Assembly (NCBI GenBank): GCA_963696545.1 | Contig: CAVOKQ010000008.1 | Coordinates: forward strand, 124,001 to 188,000 | From: RPQJ01 sp963696545 | GTDB lineage: Bacteria; Pseudomonadota; Gammaproteobacteria; Steroidobacterales; Steroidobacteraceae | Length of the DNA stretch: 64,000 bases | Direction: 5' to 3' | Shown: positions 17,259-25,115 of the stretch, in pieces | How the letters are laid out: every line of letters begins with the position of its first letter | Position numbering within the stretch: position 1 is the stretch's first letter | Notes under the pieces: model-generated | The model's input: the letters and a program-made list of their open reading frames with translations, nothing else | Told to the model about the DNA's origin: nothing | The model's database searches: none | Translations under genes and position numbers: made by a program

Positions 17259-18395
17259 TCAGTGCTGCTGCTGCGCGGCGGCGGAGCGCCGTTCGTTCTC
17301 GTAGCGGAACAGCGCGACCAGCAGGCCGAGCACGATCGGCCCGAGGAACAGGCCGATGAATCCGAATGCGGACAGTCCGCCCATGACACCGACGAACACC
17401 GCGAGTGTCGGCACCTCGGCGCGGCCCGAGATCAGCAGCGGGCGCAGGAAATTGTCCACCATGCCGACGGCGATCACGCCCCACAGCAGCAGGAAGATGG
17501 CGTGGGGATAGTCGCCGTGCAGCGCGAGGAAGATCGCGCCGGGGCCCCACACGATCGTCGTGCCGACCAGCGGCACCAGTGCGAACAGTGCGGCGACCAC
17601 GCCGAACACGAGTGGCGACGGCAGGCCCGCGATCCAGAAACCGATGCCGACCAGCGTGCCCTGCACCAGTGCCGTGAGCCCGATGCCCATGAATACCGCG
17701 CGGGTGACTTCGGCGAGGTGCTGCCACAGGCGTGTACGGCGCTGCTCCTCGATCGGCAGCATGCGCACGACCTTGGTTGCAAGCTCAGGCCCGTCGCGCA
17801 GCACGAAGAACAGCACGAACAGCATCAGCAGGAAGCTCACCAGCGTGCCGAGCGCGCCGAGCACGAAATTGCCGCTCGACGATGCGAGGAACTGCAGCAC
17901 TTTCTTGCTGGCCGCCACGAGCCAGCCCTGCACCTGCGCGATGGTGATCCCGGTGTTCTGCCCGAGCCATTCGAGCGGCTGCGCCAGCCACGGGACGTGC
18001 CCCAGGTCGAGCGAGGTCATATCCGACATCGTCGGTACCTGGGAGTCGAGCTTGCCGAGCAGCTGCGCGGCCTGCGCCGCGACGGACCCGGCGATCACGG
18101 CCACCGGCAGCAGGAACAGCATCACCGTCAGCAGCGTCGTGACCGCGCTCGCGAGTCGTGGCCGGTTACCGAGGCGGCGGGTGAGCCGCAGGTTGAGCGG
18201 TGCGAGCAGCGCGCCGAGCAGCACCGCCCACAGCAGCGGCTGCCACAGCGGCGTAACGATACGCCACACGAGGTACGCCAGCGCTGCAAGCAGCAGCACG
18301 GCCCCGAGCCGCACGTAGAAGCGCCTGTCGGCGATCTCCCGCTCGTCGGGCAGCGTGGTCGTCGATTCGCCGATGTCGTCGCCGGAGTCCTTCAC
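17259..18395 (-). CDS. AI-2E transporter/PerM family membrane protein
   Basis: The 378-residue protein has about eight hydrophobic segments arranged as in PerM/AI-2E family exporters: an N-terminal pair, a central soluble stretch, then a C-terminal block with the signatures LFALVPLVGTTIVWGPG and MVDNFLRPLLISGR and the FGFIGLFLGPIVLGL helix. Members export varied substrates (autoinducer-2, sodium/proton exchange); none can be assigned here. The start overlaps the stop of the dehydrogenase gene upstream (ATGA), implying one transcript. Confidence 0.88.
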   Translation of the reverse strand: MKDSGDDIGESTTTLPDEREIADRRFYVRLGAVLLLAALAYLVWRIVTPLWQPLLWAVLLGALLAPLNLRLTRRLGNRPRLASAVTTLLTVMLFLLPVAVIAGSVAAQAAQLLGKLDSQVPTMSDMTSLDLGHVPWLAQPLEWLGQNTGITIAQVQGWLVAASKKVLQFLASSSGNFVLGALGTLVSFLLMLFVLFFVLRDGPELATKVVRMLPIEEQRRTRLWQHLAEVTRAVFMGIGLTALVQGTLVGIGFWIAGLPSPLVFGVVAALFALVPLVGTTIVWGPGAIFLALHGDYPHAIFLLLWGVIAVGMVDNFLRPLLISGRAEVPTLAVFVGVMGGLSAFGFIGLFLGPIVLGLLVALFRYENERRSAAAQQQH

Positions 18396-19417
18396 TCAAT
18401 GACCGCCTTCGAGTCGCCGCCAAGGGTGCGCACGGTGACGTATTTCGGGCCCGCCGGGAAGTGGGGCGCGTCCCCGGTCCGGACGGGGGCAGGCCCGCGG
18501 GCCTGCGCTGCAATCAGGGTCACCGGCGCGGAGGGTCCTTGTCCGCGCGCGGCGAACAGAGCGTCCTTGAGGCGGAAGAGCGTCGAGATGTCCTCGTCGC
18601 CGTGGCCCTGGGCGACGAGCTGGCGGTAGTGCTCGAGCGTGGTCTCGACCACCGGCAGCTCGACGCCGTGGCGGGCGGCCATGTCGTGGCAGATGCGCAG
18701 GTCCTTCTCGTGCAGGCGCACGCGGAAGCCGGCCGGATAGGCGTCGCGCACCATGTTCGGCGCCCGGTTCACGAAGTACCAGCTCGAGCCGGCGCCCTTG
18801 CCCAGCGTCTCGATCAGCTTGTCGAGCGGCAGGCCTTCGGCCTTGGCGAACGCCATTGCCTCGGACACGGCCTGGATGATGCCGGCGCACATGATCTGGT
18901 TGGTAGCCTTGGCGGCCTGGCCGGAGCCGGACGGGCCGAAATGGGTGATCGTGCGCCCCATCGCCGAGAGCACCGGAGCCGCGCGCTCGAACGCCGCCGT
19001 CGAACCGCCGACCATCACGGCGAGCGTGCCATCACGCGCGCCTTCGACCCCACCGCTGACCGGGGCGTCGAGGAAATCCACTCCTTGGGCGGCGAGCCGC
19101 TGCGCCGCGGTGCGGGCCGTGTCGCTGCTCACGGTCGAGCAGTCGATCACGATGGACCCGGGCCGCAGGCCGGACCGCATCGCCTCGACCATCTCGAGCA
19201 CGTCGCCGTCGGCCGAGACGCAGAGCACGATCACGTCGCAGGAGGAGGCGAGTGCGGCCGGGCTTGCGGCCGCGGCGATCCCGAGCTCGGCGGCGAGTTC
19301 GCCGGCCCGCTCGGGCGTGCGATTCCAGATTCCGCGCAGCAGTCCCGCCGCGTGCAGGTTGTGCGCCATGCCCCGGCCCATGGCGCCGAGGCCGATGAAG
19401 CCGGCGGCGAGGCTCAC
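18392..19417 (-). CDS. NAD(P)-dependent beta-hydroxyacid dehydrogenase (3-hydroxyisobutyrate dehydrogenase family)
   Basis: The 341-residue enzyme has the family N-terminal loop GFIGLGAMGRGMAHNL, the substrate motif DAPVSGGVEGARDGTLAVMVGG and the catalytic Lys in GSGQAAKATNQIM, followed by the all-helical C-terminal domain. Candidates are 3-hydroxyisobutyrate, tartronate-semialdehyde or glyoxylate reductase activity; the substrate cannot be fixed from sequence. I chose the GTG at 19417 because it follows the upstream stop (TGACGTG) and homologues begin here; the longer open frame is the shadow of the DUF4124 gene. About 50 C-terminal residues extend beyond the usual length. Confidence 0.85.
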   Translation of the reverse strand: MSLAAGFIGLGAMGRGMAHNLHAAGLLRGIWNRTPERAGELAAELGIAAAASPAALASSCDVIVLCVSADGDVLEMVEAMRSGLRPGSIVIDCSTVSSDTARTAAQRLAAQGVDFLDAPVSGGVEGARDGTLAVMVGGSTAAFERAAPVLSAMGRTITHFGPSGSGQAAKATNQIMCAGIIQAVSEAMAFAKAEGLPLDKLIETLGKGAGSSWYFVNRAPNMVRDAYPAGFRVRLHEKDLRICHDMAARHGVELPVVETTLEHYRQLVAQGHGDEDISTLFRLKDALFAARGQGPSAPVTLIAAQARGPAPVRTGDAPHFPAGPKYVTVRTLGGDSKAVIE

Positions 19418-19418
19418 G

Positions 19419-19877
19419 TCACAGCCCGGCGCAGAACTGGTCCATGACCTGCTTGGCGTTCGCGCGGGCCGCGTCGATCTCCGCGCTGTTGAGGTAGCGG
19501 CGCTGGCCATCCGGGCCGTCCTCGTAGAGGCGTTGCGCATCCATGTAGCCCTGGTAGCGCTGGCGTGCGTCCGCGCACTGCTTGGCCTTGTCCGCGGCCG
19601 AGAGTTGCTTTGCCTGGGCAGCGTCCTGCGCGCCCGTGACGGTCTTCTGGGCCGACGCGTCGTCTGCCGCGTACTGCTTCATCTGTTCCGCATAGCGCTT
19701 CTGCACCGTCGCAGCGTCGGTGGTCGTGTTGGCGATGCCGACCTTCTGCGCCGGGATCGTCGCCGGCGTATCCGTGTAGATCGGACGGCCCTGCGCGTCC
19801 TTGGTCACGTACACGTCTCCCGCCTGGGCTCCGCCGGCGAGCAGCAGCGCGGCCATCAGCGTCACTGTCGTTTTCAT
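19419..19877 (-). CDS. Secreted DUF4124 protein
   Basis: Start ATG at 19877 is favoured by GGAGG eight bases upstream over an ATG seven codons earlier. The 152-residue product has a signal peptide (MKTTVTLMAALLLAGGAQA) and then the DUF4124 core VYVTKDAQGRPIYTDTP. A charged helical tail follows, with two cysteines (KQCADARQRYQGYM, DQFCAGL). DUF4124 proteins are small envelope proteins of unknown role common in Gammaproteobacteria. It ends two bases before the dehydrogenase gene start. Confidence 0.85.
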   Translation of the reverse strand: MKTTVTLMAALLLAGGAQAGDVYVTKDAQGRPIYTDTPATIPAQKVGIANTTTDAATVQKRYAEQMKQYAADDASAQKTVTGAQDAAQAKQLSAADKAKQCADARQRYQGYMDAQRLYEDGPDGQRRYLNSAEIDAARANAKQVMDQFCAGL

Positions 19878-19984
19878 TCGGGCAGCCTCCATTACCATCG
19901 TGCGAGTCTAGCAGGGCCAGGCGGCCCGACCCCCTTGCCGGCGGCCCGCTTCCCGCCAAAATGCGACGGACGGCGCACCTGAAG

Positions 19985-20013
19985 CAAAAAAAGCGGGCGC
20001 ACGAGGCGCCCGC
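19985..20013 (-). terminator. Intrinsic terminator after amtB
   Basis: On the minus strand an 8-bp perfect GC stem (GCGGGCGC against GCGCCCGC, positions 20006-20013 and 19993-20000) with a 5-base loop is followed by seven T residues (plus-strand A-run 19986-19992). It lies about 55 bases past the amtB stop. A second inverted repeat (GAAGACG...CGTCTTC, 20024-20055) stands between it and the gene. Confidence 0.88.
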
Positions 20014-20066
20014 AAGCGGGGGAGAAGACGACCGCACCAGGAACCGGCCGTCTTCCACAGACTCCG

Positions 20067-21470
20067 TCAGTTGTAGGCGCGCTCGCCGTGCGAGGCCGTG
20101 TCGAGGCCTTCGCGCTCCTTGTCCTCGGTGACCCGGAGGCCGACCACGAGGTCCACGAGCTTGAACGAGACCGCGGCGACGACGCCCGACCAGACCAGGC
20201 TCACCACCACGGCCCAGAGCTGCGCCTTGAACTGCGCGCCCATCGAGTACTCGGCCACGGCGTTCGCGACGTAGTCGTACACGCCGGTGCCGCCGAGCGA
20301 CGGGGCACAGAACACGGCCGTCAGCAGTGCGCCGATGATTCCGCCGACGCAGTGGACGCCGAACACGTCGAGCGAGTCGTCGTAGCCGAGCTTGTTCTTC
20401 AGGCTCGACACGGCCCAGAGGCAGACGAGACCGGCGATCGCGCCGATAGCGATCGCGCCCATCGGACCGACCCAGCCGCAGGCCGGGGTAATGGCGACCA
20501 GGCCAGCGACCGCTCCCGACGCCGCACCGAGCATCGTGGGCGTGCCGCGGTGGATCCACTCGGCGAACGACCAGGCAAGCGCTGCTGCAGCGGTGGCGAG
20601 GATCGTGTTCGCGAACACCATGCCCGTGAAGCCGTTCGCCTCGAGGCCCGAGCCGACGTTGAAGCCGAACCAGCCGACCCACAGCAGCGACGCGCCGATC
20701 ATCACCATTGCGACGTTGTGCGGCGGCATCGAGGTCGTGCGGTAGCCGATGCGCTTGCCGAGCATCAGCGCGCCCACCAGGCCCGCGATGCCGGCGTTGA
20801 TGTGCACCACCGTGCCGCCCGCGAAGTCGAGTGCGCCCTTCTGGAACAGGAAGCCCGCGGCGGCCGTGGCCGCAGCACCTGCGTCGGCGTCGGTGTACGC
20901 GTCGGGGCCTGCCCAGAACCACACCATGTGCGCGATCGGCAGGTAGGAGAACGTGAACCAGAGCACCGTGAACAGCAGTACGGCGCTGAACTTGATGCGC
21001 TCGGCGAACGCACCGACGATCAGCGCAGGCGTGATGCACGCGAACGTGAGCTGGAAGATGAAGTAGACGTACTCGGGGATGACCACGCCCTTGCTGAAGG
21101 TCGCCGCGACCGAGTCCGTCGCGAGTCCTTGCAGGAACAGGCGATCAAATCCGCCGATGAACGCATTGCCGCTGGTGAACGCGAGGCTGTAGCCGTAGAT
21201 GGCCCACAGCAGCGACACCATGCAGAAGATCATGAAGACCTGCATCAGCAGCGACAGCACGTTCTTCGAGCGGGCCATGCCGCCGTAGAAGAGCGCGAGG
21301 CCCGGGATCGTCATCAGGATCACGAGCACCGTGGAGGTCATCATCCAGGCGGTGTCGCCCTTGTCCGGCACCGGGGCGTCTCCGGCGAATCCGAGTGCGG
21401 GCGCGAGCATGGCGCCCAGGGCGAGCGCGACGGCCCATGGGCGGCGTCGGGCGGCGGTCGGCGTGTTCAC
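20067..21470 (-). CDS. amtB: AmtB, ammonium transporter
   Basis: The 467-residue protein starts with a cleavable-looking signal peptide, as AmtB does, followed by 11 hydrophobic segments. Family signatures include ALFYGGMARSKNVLSLLMQ, the twin-histidine pore residues in GTVVHINAG and FGVHCVGG and the substrate-binding Phe/Trp regions. It conducts ammonium across the inner membrane and is blocked by GlnK. The start is a GTG at 21470 with AGGAG seven bases upstream. It follows glnK by 55 bases, the standard nitrogen-regulated pair. Confidence 0.96.
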   Translation of the reverse strand: MNTPTAARRRPWAVALALGAMLAPALGFAGDAPVPDKGDTAWMMTSTVLVILMTIPGLALFYGGMARSKNVLSLLMQVFMIFCMVSLLWAIYGYSLAFTSGNAFIGGFDRLFLQGLATDSVAATFSKGVVIPEYVYFIFQLTFACITPALIVGAFAERIKFSAVLLFTVLWFTFSYLPIAHMVWFWAGPDAYTDADAGAAATAAAGFLFQKGALDFAGGTVVHINAGIAGLVGALMLGKRIGYRTTSMPPHNVAMVMIGASLLWVGWFGFNVGSGLEANGFTGMVFANTILATAAAALAWSFAEWIHRGTPTMLGAASGAVAGLVAITPACGWVGPMGAIAIGAIAGLVCLWAVSSLKNKLGYDDSLDVFGVHCVGGIIGALLTAVFCAPSLGGTGVYDYVANAVAEYSMGAQFKAQLWAVVVSLVWSGVVAAVSFKLVDLVVGLRVTEDKEREGLDTASHGERAYN

Positions 21471-21525
21471 TGGCTTTCTCCTGTCTGTCGGTCTGTCTGA
21501 ATGAATGACTGTGCGCGGCGCCGGC

Positions 21526-21864
21526 TCAGACGGCCTCGGCTCCGCTCTCGCCCGTGCGGATCCGCACGGCCTGGTCCAGTTGCGTGACGAAGATCTTCCC
21601 GTCGCCGATCTTCCCGGTGCGGGCCACGTTGGTGATCGCCTCGATCACCTGCTCGACCACCGTGTCGTCGACGGCGATCTCGATCTTCGTCTTCGGCAGG
21701 AAGTCGACGCGGTACTCGGCGCCGCGATACAGCTCCGTGTGGCCGCGCTGGCGCCCGAAGCCCTGCACCTCGGTGACGGTGACGCCCTGCACGCCGATGT
21801 CGGCGATGGCCTGCCGCACTTCATCGAGCTTGAACGGCTTGATGACCGCGGTGATGAGCTTCAT
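21526..21864 (-). CDS. glnK: GlnK/GlnB-type P-II nitrogen regulatory protein
   Basis: The 112-residue protein has the P-II signatures MKLITAVIKPFKLDEVR, the T-loop with the uridylylation site Tyr51 (RGAEYRVDFLPK) and the C-terminal TGKIGDGKIFV motif that binds ATP and 2-oxoglutarate. It signals nitrogen and carbon status to AmtB, NtrB and adenylyltransferase. Pairing with amtB and a sigma-54 promoter 46 bases upstream favour GlnK over GlnB. Start at the ATG at 21864; the longer open frame upstream has no coding character. Confidence 0.95.
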   Translation of the reverse strand: MKLITAVIKPFKLDEVRQAIADIGVQGVTVTEVQGFGRQRGHTELYRGAEYRVDFLPKTKIEIAVDDTVVEQVIEAITNVARTGKIGDGKIFVTQLDQAVRIRTGESGAEAV

Positions 21865-21909
21865 GAGTACCGGTCCTCCGGGCGTGGCGATGGGTTCCGG
21901 GGACCTCGA

Positions 21910-21925
21910 TGCAGGAAGCGTGCCA
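21910..21925 (-). promoter_or_regulatory. Sigma-54 promoter for glnK-amtB
   Basis: On the minus strand the sequence TGGCACGCTTCCTGCA matches the -24/-12 consensus, with GG and GC separated by exactly 10 bases. The predicted transcript would start about 34 bases before the glnK ATG. About 50 to 75 bases farther upstream (21975-21998) are GCACC and GGTGC half-sites resembling NtrC sites, but their spacing is longer than the usual box. Control by NtrC is inferred from the gene pair and the promoter type. Confidence 0.8.
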
Positions 21926-22069
21926 CCGATCGCGCGGCGCGCGATCAAGCCATTTCCCGCGGGACAGCTCGGCGGCGCACCATCTTGGAGCGGTGCACAG
22001 CCCGGGCGCCTCACGCCGGGGCGCAATCTCTTACACTACCCCCTACCCCCTGATCATTGATCAATCTCC

Positions 22070-22318
22070 ATGGCCTTCGACCCCCGCATCATCGACGACC
22101 TCGCCCGCCGGCTCGCCGGTTCCGTGCCGGAAAGCGTCGTGGCCCTGCGCCGCGACCTCGAGCAGAACTTCAAGGGCGTGCTGCAGAGCCAGCTGGCGCG
22201 CATGGAGCTCGTCACGCGCGAAGAATTCGACGTGCAGGCCGCGGTGCTGAAACGCACGCGCGAGAAGCTCGCGGCGATCGAGCGGCGCCTCGCCGAGCTC
22301 GAGGGCAAGTCCGGCTGA
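22070..22318 (+). CDS. ubiK: UbiK, ubiquinone biosynthesis accessory factor (BMFP domain)
   Basis: The 82-residue protein has an amphipathic N-terminal helix (PRIIDDLARRLAGSVPESV), the segment VTREEFDVQAAVLKRTREKL and a C-terminal coiled coil (LAAIERRLAELEGK). This is the BMFP/YqiC pattern, now known as UbiK, which binds UbiJ and stimulates aerobic ubiquinone synthesis in Gammaproteobacteria. It stands alone, convergent with tauE, with stop codons one base apart. Confidence 0.92.
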   Translation: MAFDPRIIDDLARRLAGSVPESVVALRRDLEQNFKGVLQSQLARMELVTREEFDVQAAVLKRTREKLAAIERRLAELEGKSG

Positions 22319-22319
22319 T

Positions 22320-23172
22320 TCAGTGCAGCAGCCGCGGCGCCACGTCCGCGGCGATGAAGAGCCCTATCACGACCAGGAACGCGCCGAACAGCTTGCGCAG
22401 CGTGGCCTGCGGCAGCTTCTGGCCGAGCCTCTGTCCCGCAAAGCTGCCCACGACGCCGATGGCGGCGACCGTCAGCAGGGTCGGCCAGTCGAGCGCGAGG
22501 CCCTCGTGCTCCGAGCACGCCGAGGTACTTGCCGAAGCCACTGAACGAGTTGAGCGTGATCACCGCGAGGCTCGTGCCGACGGCGCTCGGCATCGTGACG
22601 CCCGCGAGCAGGACCAGCGCCGGAACGATCAGGAATCCGCCGCCCACGCCGACGAGCCCACTCAGCAGGCCGACACCCATGCCGCCGCCGACGACCGCGA
22701 GGCGCCTCGGTTCGTGGCCGGGTTGCGTGACCATGCCGCCGCGCAACATCCGCCATGCGGCGAGCAGCATCACGCCGGCGAACAGCCCGAGCTGGACCTG
22801 GCCGGGCACCCAGTGAGCCAGCGTTGCGCCGACCCAGGCGCCGGCCATGCCCGGCAGGCCAAACCACGCCACGTTGCGCCAGTCCACCTGCCGGCGCAGC
22901 GCATAGGGCACGCAGCCCGCGGCGGCAATCAGCCCGACGACCAGCAGCGAGCCGCCGATCGCGAGCTTGTCCGGCTGACCAACCAGGTAGTGCAGCACCG
23001 GTACGGTCAGGATCGACCCGCCCGAGCCGAGCAGCCCGAGGCTGAGCCCGATCGCGAGCGCGCCGAGGAGGGCGAGCAGCAAGGTCGGTGCCCGTGCGCC
23101 GTTATCCGCCGCAGGTCGTTCCGCTGCGCCTGCGGGCGGTACCGGTGCGACCGGGCGGGGAACCGGGTGCAC
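22320..23172 (-). pseudogene. TauE/SafE-family sulfite/sulfur oxyanion exporter, frameshifted
   Basis: The first frame gives a TauE/SafE permease with LGLLGSGGSILTVPVLHYLVG, a second internal repeat (GLLSGLVGVGGGFLIVPALV) and PSAVGTSLAVITLNSFSGF. Near 22511 the reading frame breaks. The remaining sequence (LDWPTLLTVAAIGVVGSFAG through IGLFIAADVAPRLLH) continues in another frame to a TGA at 22320. Removing one base inside a 15-base palindrome (22505-22519) restores a full-length protein. The start is uncertain: GTG at 23172, overlapping the regulator gene, or TTG at 23082. Next to the sulfide operon it would export sulfite or thiosulfate. Confidence 0.8.
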
Positions 23173-23506
23173 AATAGATGTCCTGCAGCAGGGCCATCAC
23201 CCGCGTCACCGGCCCGGGGGGCAGCGAGTAGTGAATCGACTGGGCGTCACGGCGGGTCTCGACGAGCCCGGCCTCGCGCAGCAGCGCGAGGTGCTGCGAC
23301 AGCGCGGACTGGCTGAGATCCATGCGTGCGTTCAGTTCGCCGACCGACATCGGCCGCTCGAGCAGGTTGCAGAGCACGAGCAGGCGCTGCTCGTTGCCGA
23401 GCGCCTTCATCAGCTGAGCCGCATCGGCCGTGTGCGCCTTCATCTGGTCGAGCGCGACCGGCCCGCGTGCGGCGAGCCCGGTGCGGCGGCGTACGGCTGG
23501 CGTCAT
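23102..23506 (-). CDS. ArsR-family regulator of the BigR/SqrR (persulfide-sensing) type
   Basis: The 134-residue winged-helix protein has the ArsR recognition region DLSQSALSQHLALLREAGLV and the RRDAQSIHYSL wing. It lacks the metal-binding ELCVCDL box. Instead it has Cys46 (LVLCNLLE) and Cys112 (IYCAP), exactly 66 residues apart. This is the same spacing as the redox cysteine pair of BigR (42/108) and SqrR (41/107), which form a tetrasulfide or disulfide with persulfides and then release DNA. GAGGAG lies seven bases before the ATG at 23506. It is divergent from a persulfide dioxygenase operon, so it is the likely repressor of both sides. Confidence 0.88.
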   Translation of the reverse strand: MTPAVRRRTGLAARGPVALDQMKAHTADAAQLMKALGNEQRLLVLCNLLERPMSVGELNARMDLSQSALSQHLALLREAGLVETRRDAQSIHYSLPPGPVTRVMALLQDIYCAPGSPPGRTGTARRRSGTTCGG

Positions 23507-23535
23507 TTGCAGCTCCTCGTCCCGGGGTGGCCGTG

Positions 23536-23578
23536 ATTATATTTCTGTATTGACTAATTTAGCAATCACTAATATGGT
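23536..23578. promoter_or_regulatory. Divergent promoters with overlapping palindromic operator
   Basis: This AT-rich patch sits between the regulator gene and the dioxygenase gene. Minus strand: TTGCTA (23565-23560), an 18-base spacer and TATAAT (23541-23536). Plus strand: TTGACT (23550-23555), a 17-base spacer and TATGGT (23573-23578). The two -35 elements lie inside the near-palindrome TTGACTAATTTAGCAA (23550-23565). A repressor dimer bound there would cover both promoters. That the bound protein is the BigR-type regulator is inferred from position. Confidence 0.68.
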
Positions 23579-23590
23579 GCGGTTCCTGCC

Positions 23591-24481
23591 ATGCACACAG
23601 GTATTCCATTGCAGCCGTCGGTCACGCCGTTCTTCCACCAGCCGACCGGCACGTGGACCTACGTGGTCGCGGACCCCGCCTCGCGCGTGGCCGCCGTGAT
23701 CGATCCGGTGCTCGACTACGACTGGCGGTCCGGCCGCACCGGGACGAAGTCCGCGGACCTCGTCGTCGCGCACTGCAAGGCCGACGGACTGCAGGTCGCC
23801 TGGATCCTCGAGACGCACGCCCATGCCGATCACCTGTCCTCCGCGCCATACCTGCAGTCGCGGCTCGGTGGCCGGATCGCGATCGGGCAGGGCATCCGGC
23901 AGGTGCAGCAGACGTTCAAGCGCATCTTCGGGCTCGGCGCCGAATTCGCGGCCGATGGCAGCCAGTTTGACCTGCTGCTGGCCGACGGGGATCGCGTCGA
24001 CATCGGCGGAATCGACGCTCGCGTGATCGCGGCGCCGGGACACACGAACGACAGCGTTGCGTACCACTTCGGTGACGCGCTGTTCGTCGGTGACACGGTC
24101 TTCATGCCGGACGGCGGCTCGGCGCGTTGCGATTTCCCTGGCGGAGACGCCGCCGAGCTGTACCGCACGGTGCAGCGGCTGTACGCGCTGCCGCCTGAGA
24201 CGCGCGTGTTCGTCTGCCACGACTATTCGCCCGGCGGCCGCGAGCCGCGCTGCGAGACCACGATCGCCGCCCAGCGCGAGGCCAACATCCACGTGCGCGA
24301 CGGAGTGAGCGAGGCAGCTTTCGTCGAGATGCGCCGCACGCGCGACGCCACGCTCGACGTGCCGAACCTGATCATCCCGTCGGTGCAGGCCAACATCCGC
24401 GCCGGCCGCCTGCCGCCTGCCGAGGCGGACGGCGTCAGCTACTTCAAGGTCCCGCTGAACGTGCTGGGCCGCCCGCTCTGA
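23591..24481 (+). CDS. Persulfide dioxygenase, ETHE1/Blh-type metallo-beta-lactamase fold
   Basis: The 296-residue protein has the MBL signature THAHADHLS, GHTNDSVAYH, DTVFMPDGGSARCDFPGG and the closing HDY motif. The set of metal ligands and the ARCDFPGG stretch are typical of ETHE1-like sulfur dioxygenases that bind a single iron and oxidise glutathione persulfide to sulfite. The length and N-terminus (PFFHQPTGTWTYVVADP) match the Blh group found next to BigR. It is the first gene of the plus-strand sulfide operon. The predicted transcript start leaves only a very short leader and no clear Shine-Dalgarno. Confidence 0.92.
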   Translation: MHTGIPLQPSVTPFFHQPTGTWTYVVADPASRVAAVIDPVLDYDWRSGRTGTKSADLVVAHCKADGLQVAWILETHAHADHLSSAPYLQSRLGGRIAIGQGIRQVQQTFKRIFGLGAEFAADGSQFDLLLADGDRVDIGGIDARVIAAPGHTNDSVAYHFGDALFVGDTVFMPDGGSARCDFPGGDAAELYRTVQRLYALPPETRVFVCHDYSPGGREPRCETTIAAQREANIHVRDGVSEAAFVEMRRTRDATLDVPNLIIPSVQANIRAGRLPPAEADGVSYFKVPLNVLGRPL

Positions 24482-24510
24482 CCAACTCCATCAATCACCG
24501 GTCGCTTCAC

Positions 24511-24876
24511 ATGACTCACCACGACACCGTCACCAACGCCACGCCCGAGCAGGTGCGCGCCTGGCTGCAGGCCGGCGAGATCCTGCTGGTCGACGTACGC
24601 GAGGCGAACGAGTACGCGTTCGAGCGCATCCACGGCGCACTGCTGTATCCGCTGTCGACGTTCGACCCGCTGGCGCTGCCCGCCGAAGGCCGCCGGCTGG
24701 TGCTGCAGTGCGGCTCGGGCAAGCGCTCGTTGATGGCCGCGCACAAGCTGCAGGCCGTAGGTCACGGCCAGCTCACGCACCTTGCAGGCGGTATCCAGGG
24801 CTGGAAGGCTGCGGGACTGCCCGTGATCCGCATCGACGTGCAGACCGGCCGCGTCGTAGACGACGGCCGCCGCTGA
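24511..24876 (+). CDS. Single-domain rhodanese (sulfurtransferase)
   Basis: The 121-residue protein is one rhodanese domain with LLVDVREANEYAFERIHGA, the catalytic Cys in LQCGSGKRS and the closing LAGGIQGWKAAGLPV. The active-site loop CGSGKRS is the short type that carries sulfane sulfur. With the persulfide dioxygenase 29 bases upstream, the expected job is transfer of persulfide sulfur to sulfite (making thiosulfate) or to glutathione. No signal peptide, so it is cytoplasmic. Confidence 0.92.
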   Translation: MTHHDTVTNATPEQVRAWLQAGEILLVDVREANEYAFERIHGALLYPLSTFDPLALPAEGRRLVLQCGSGKRSLMAAHKLQAVGHGQLTHLAGGIQGWKAAGLPVIRIDVQTGRVVDDGRR

Positions 24877-24898
24877 ATACCCCGCGAGGAGCCGCGAC

Positions 24899-25099
24899 AT
24901 GAGCATCGATCGAATCGTACTGGCGTTCGCGGGCCTGATGGTCCTGCTGAGCCTGCTGCTCGGGATCTACGTCAGCCCGTACTGGTTCTGGTTCACCGCG
25001 TTTGTCGGCGCGAACCTGCTGCAGTCGGCGTTCACCGGCGTCTGCCCGCTGGTGCTGATACTCAGGAAGATCGGCGTGCGCCCCGGCGCCGCGTTCTGA
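24899..25099 (+). CDS. DUF2892 small membrane protein
   Basis: The 66-residue protein has two hydrophobic helices (FAGLMVLLSLLLGIYVSPYW and a second around FTAFVGANLLQSAF) and the FTGVCPL motif characteristic of DUF2892. These proteins are recurrent partners of rhodaneses and persulfide dioxygenases, sometimes fused to rhodanese domains. The conserved Cys-Pro suggests a thiol role at the membrane, but none is proven. GGAG lies before the ATG. It sits 22 bases after the rhodanese gene. Confidence 0.88.
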   Translation: MSIDRIVLAFAGLMVLLSLLLGIYVSPYWFWFTAFVGANLLQSAFTGVCPLVLILRKIGVRPGAAF

Positions 25100-25115
25100 T
25101 CGCGGGGAAATGACC

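Noticed and set aside
21975..21998. Full NtrC binding site upstream of glnK
   Set aside because: GCACC and GGTGC half-sites are present but about five bases farther apart than the usual box, so I mention them only as half-sites.
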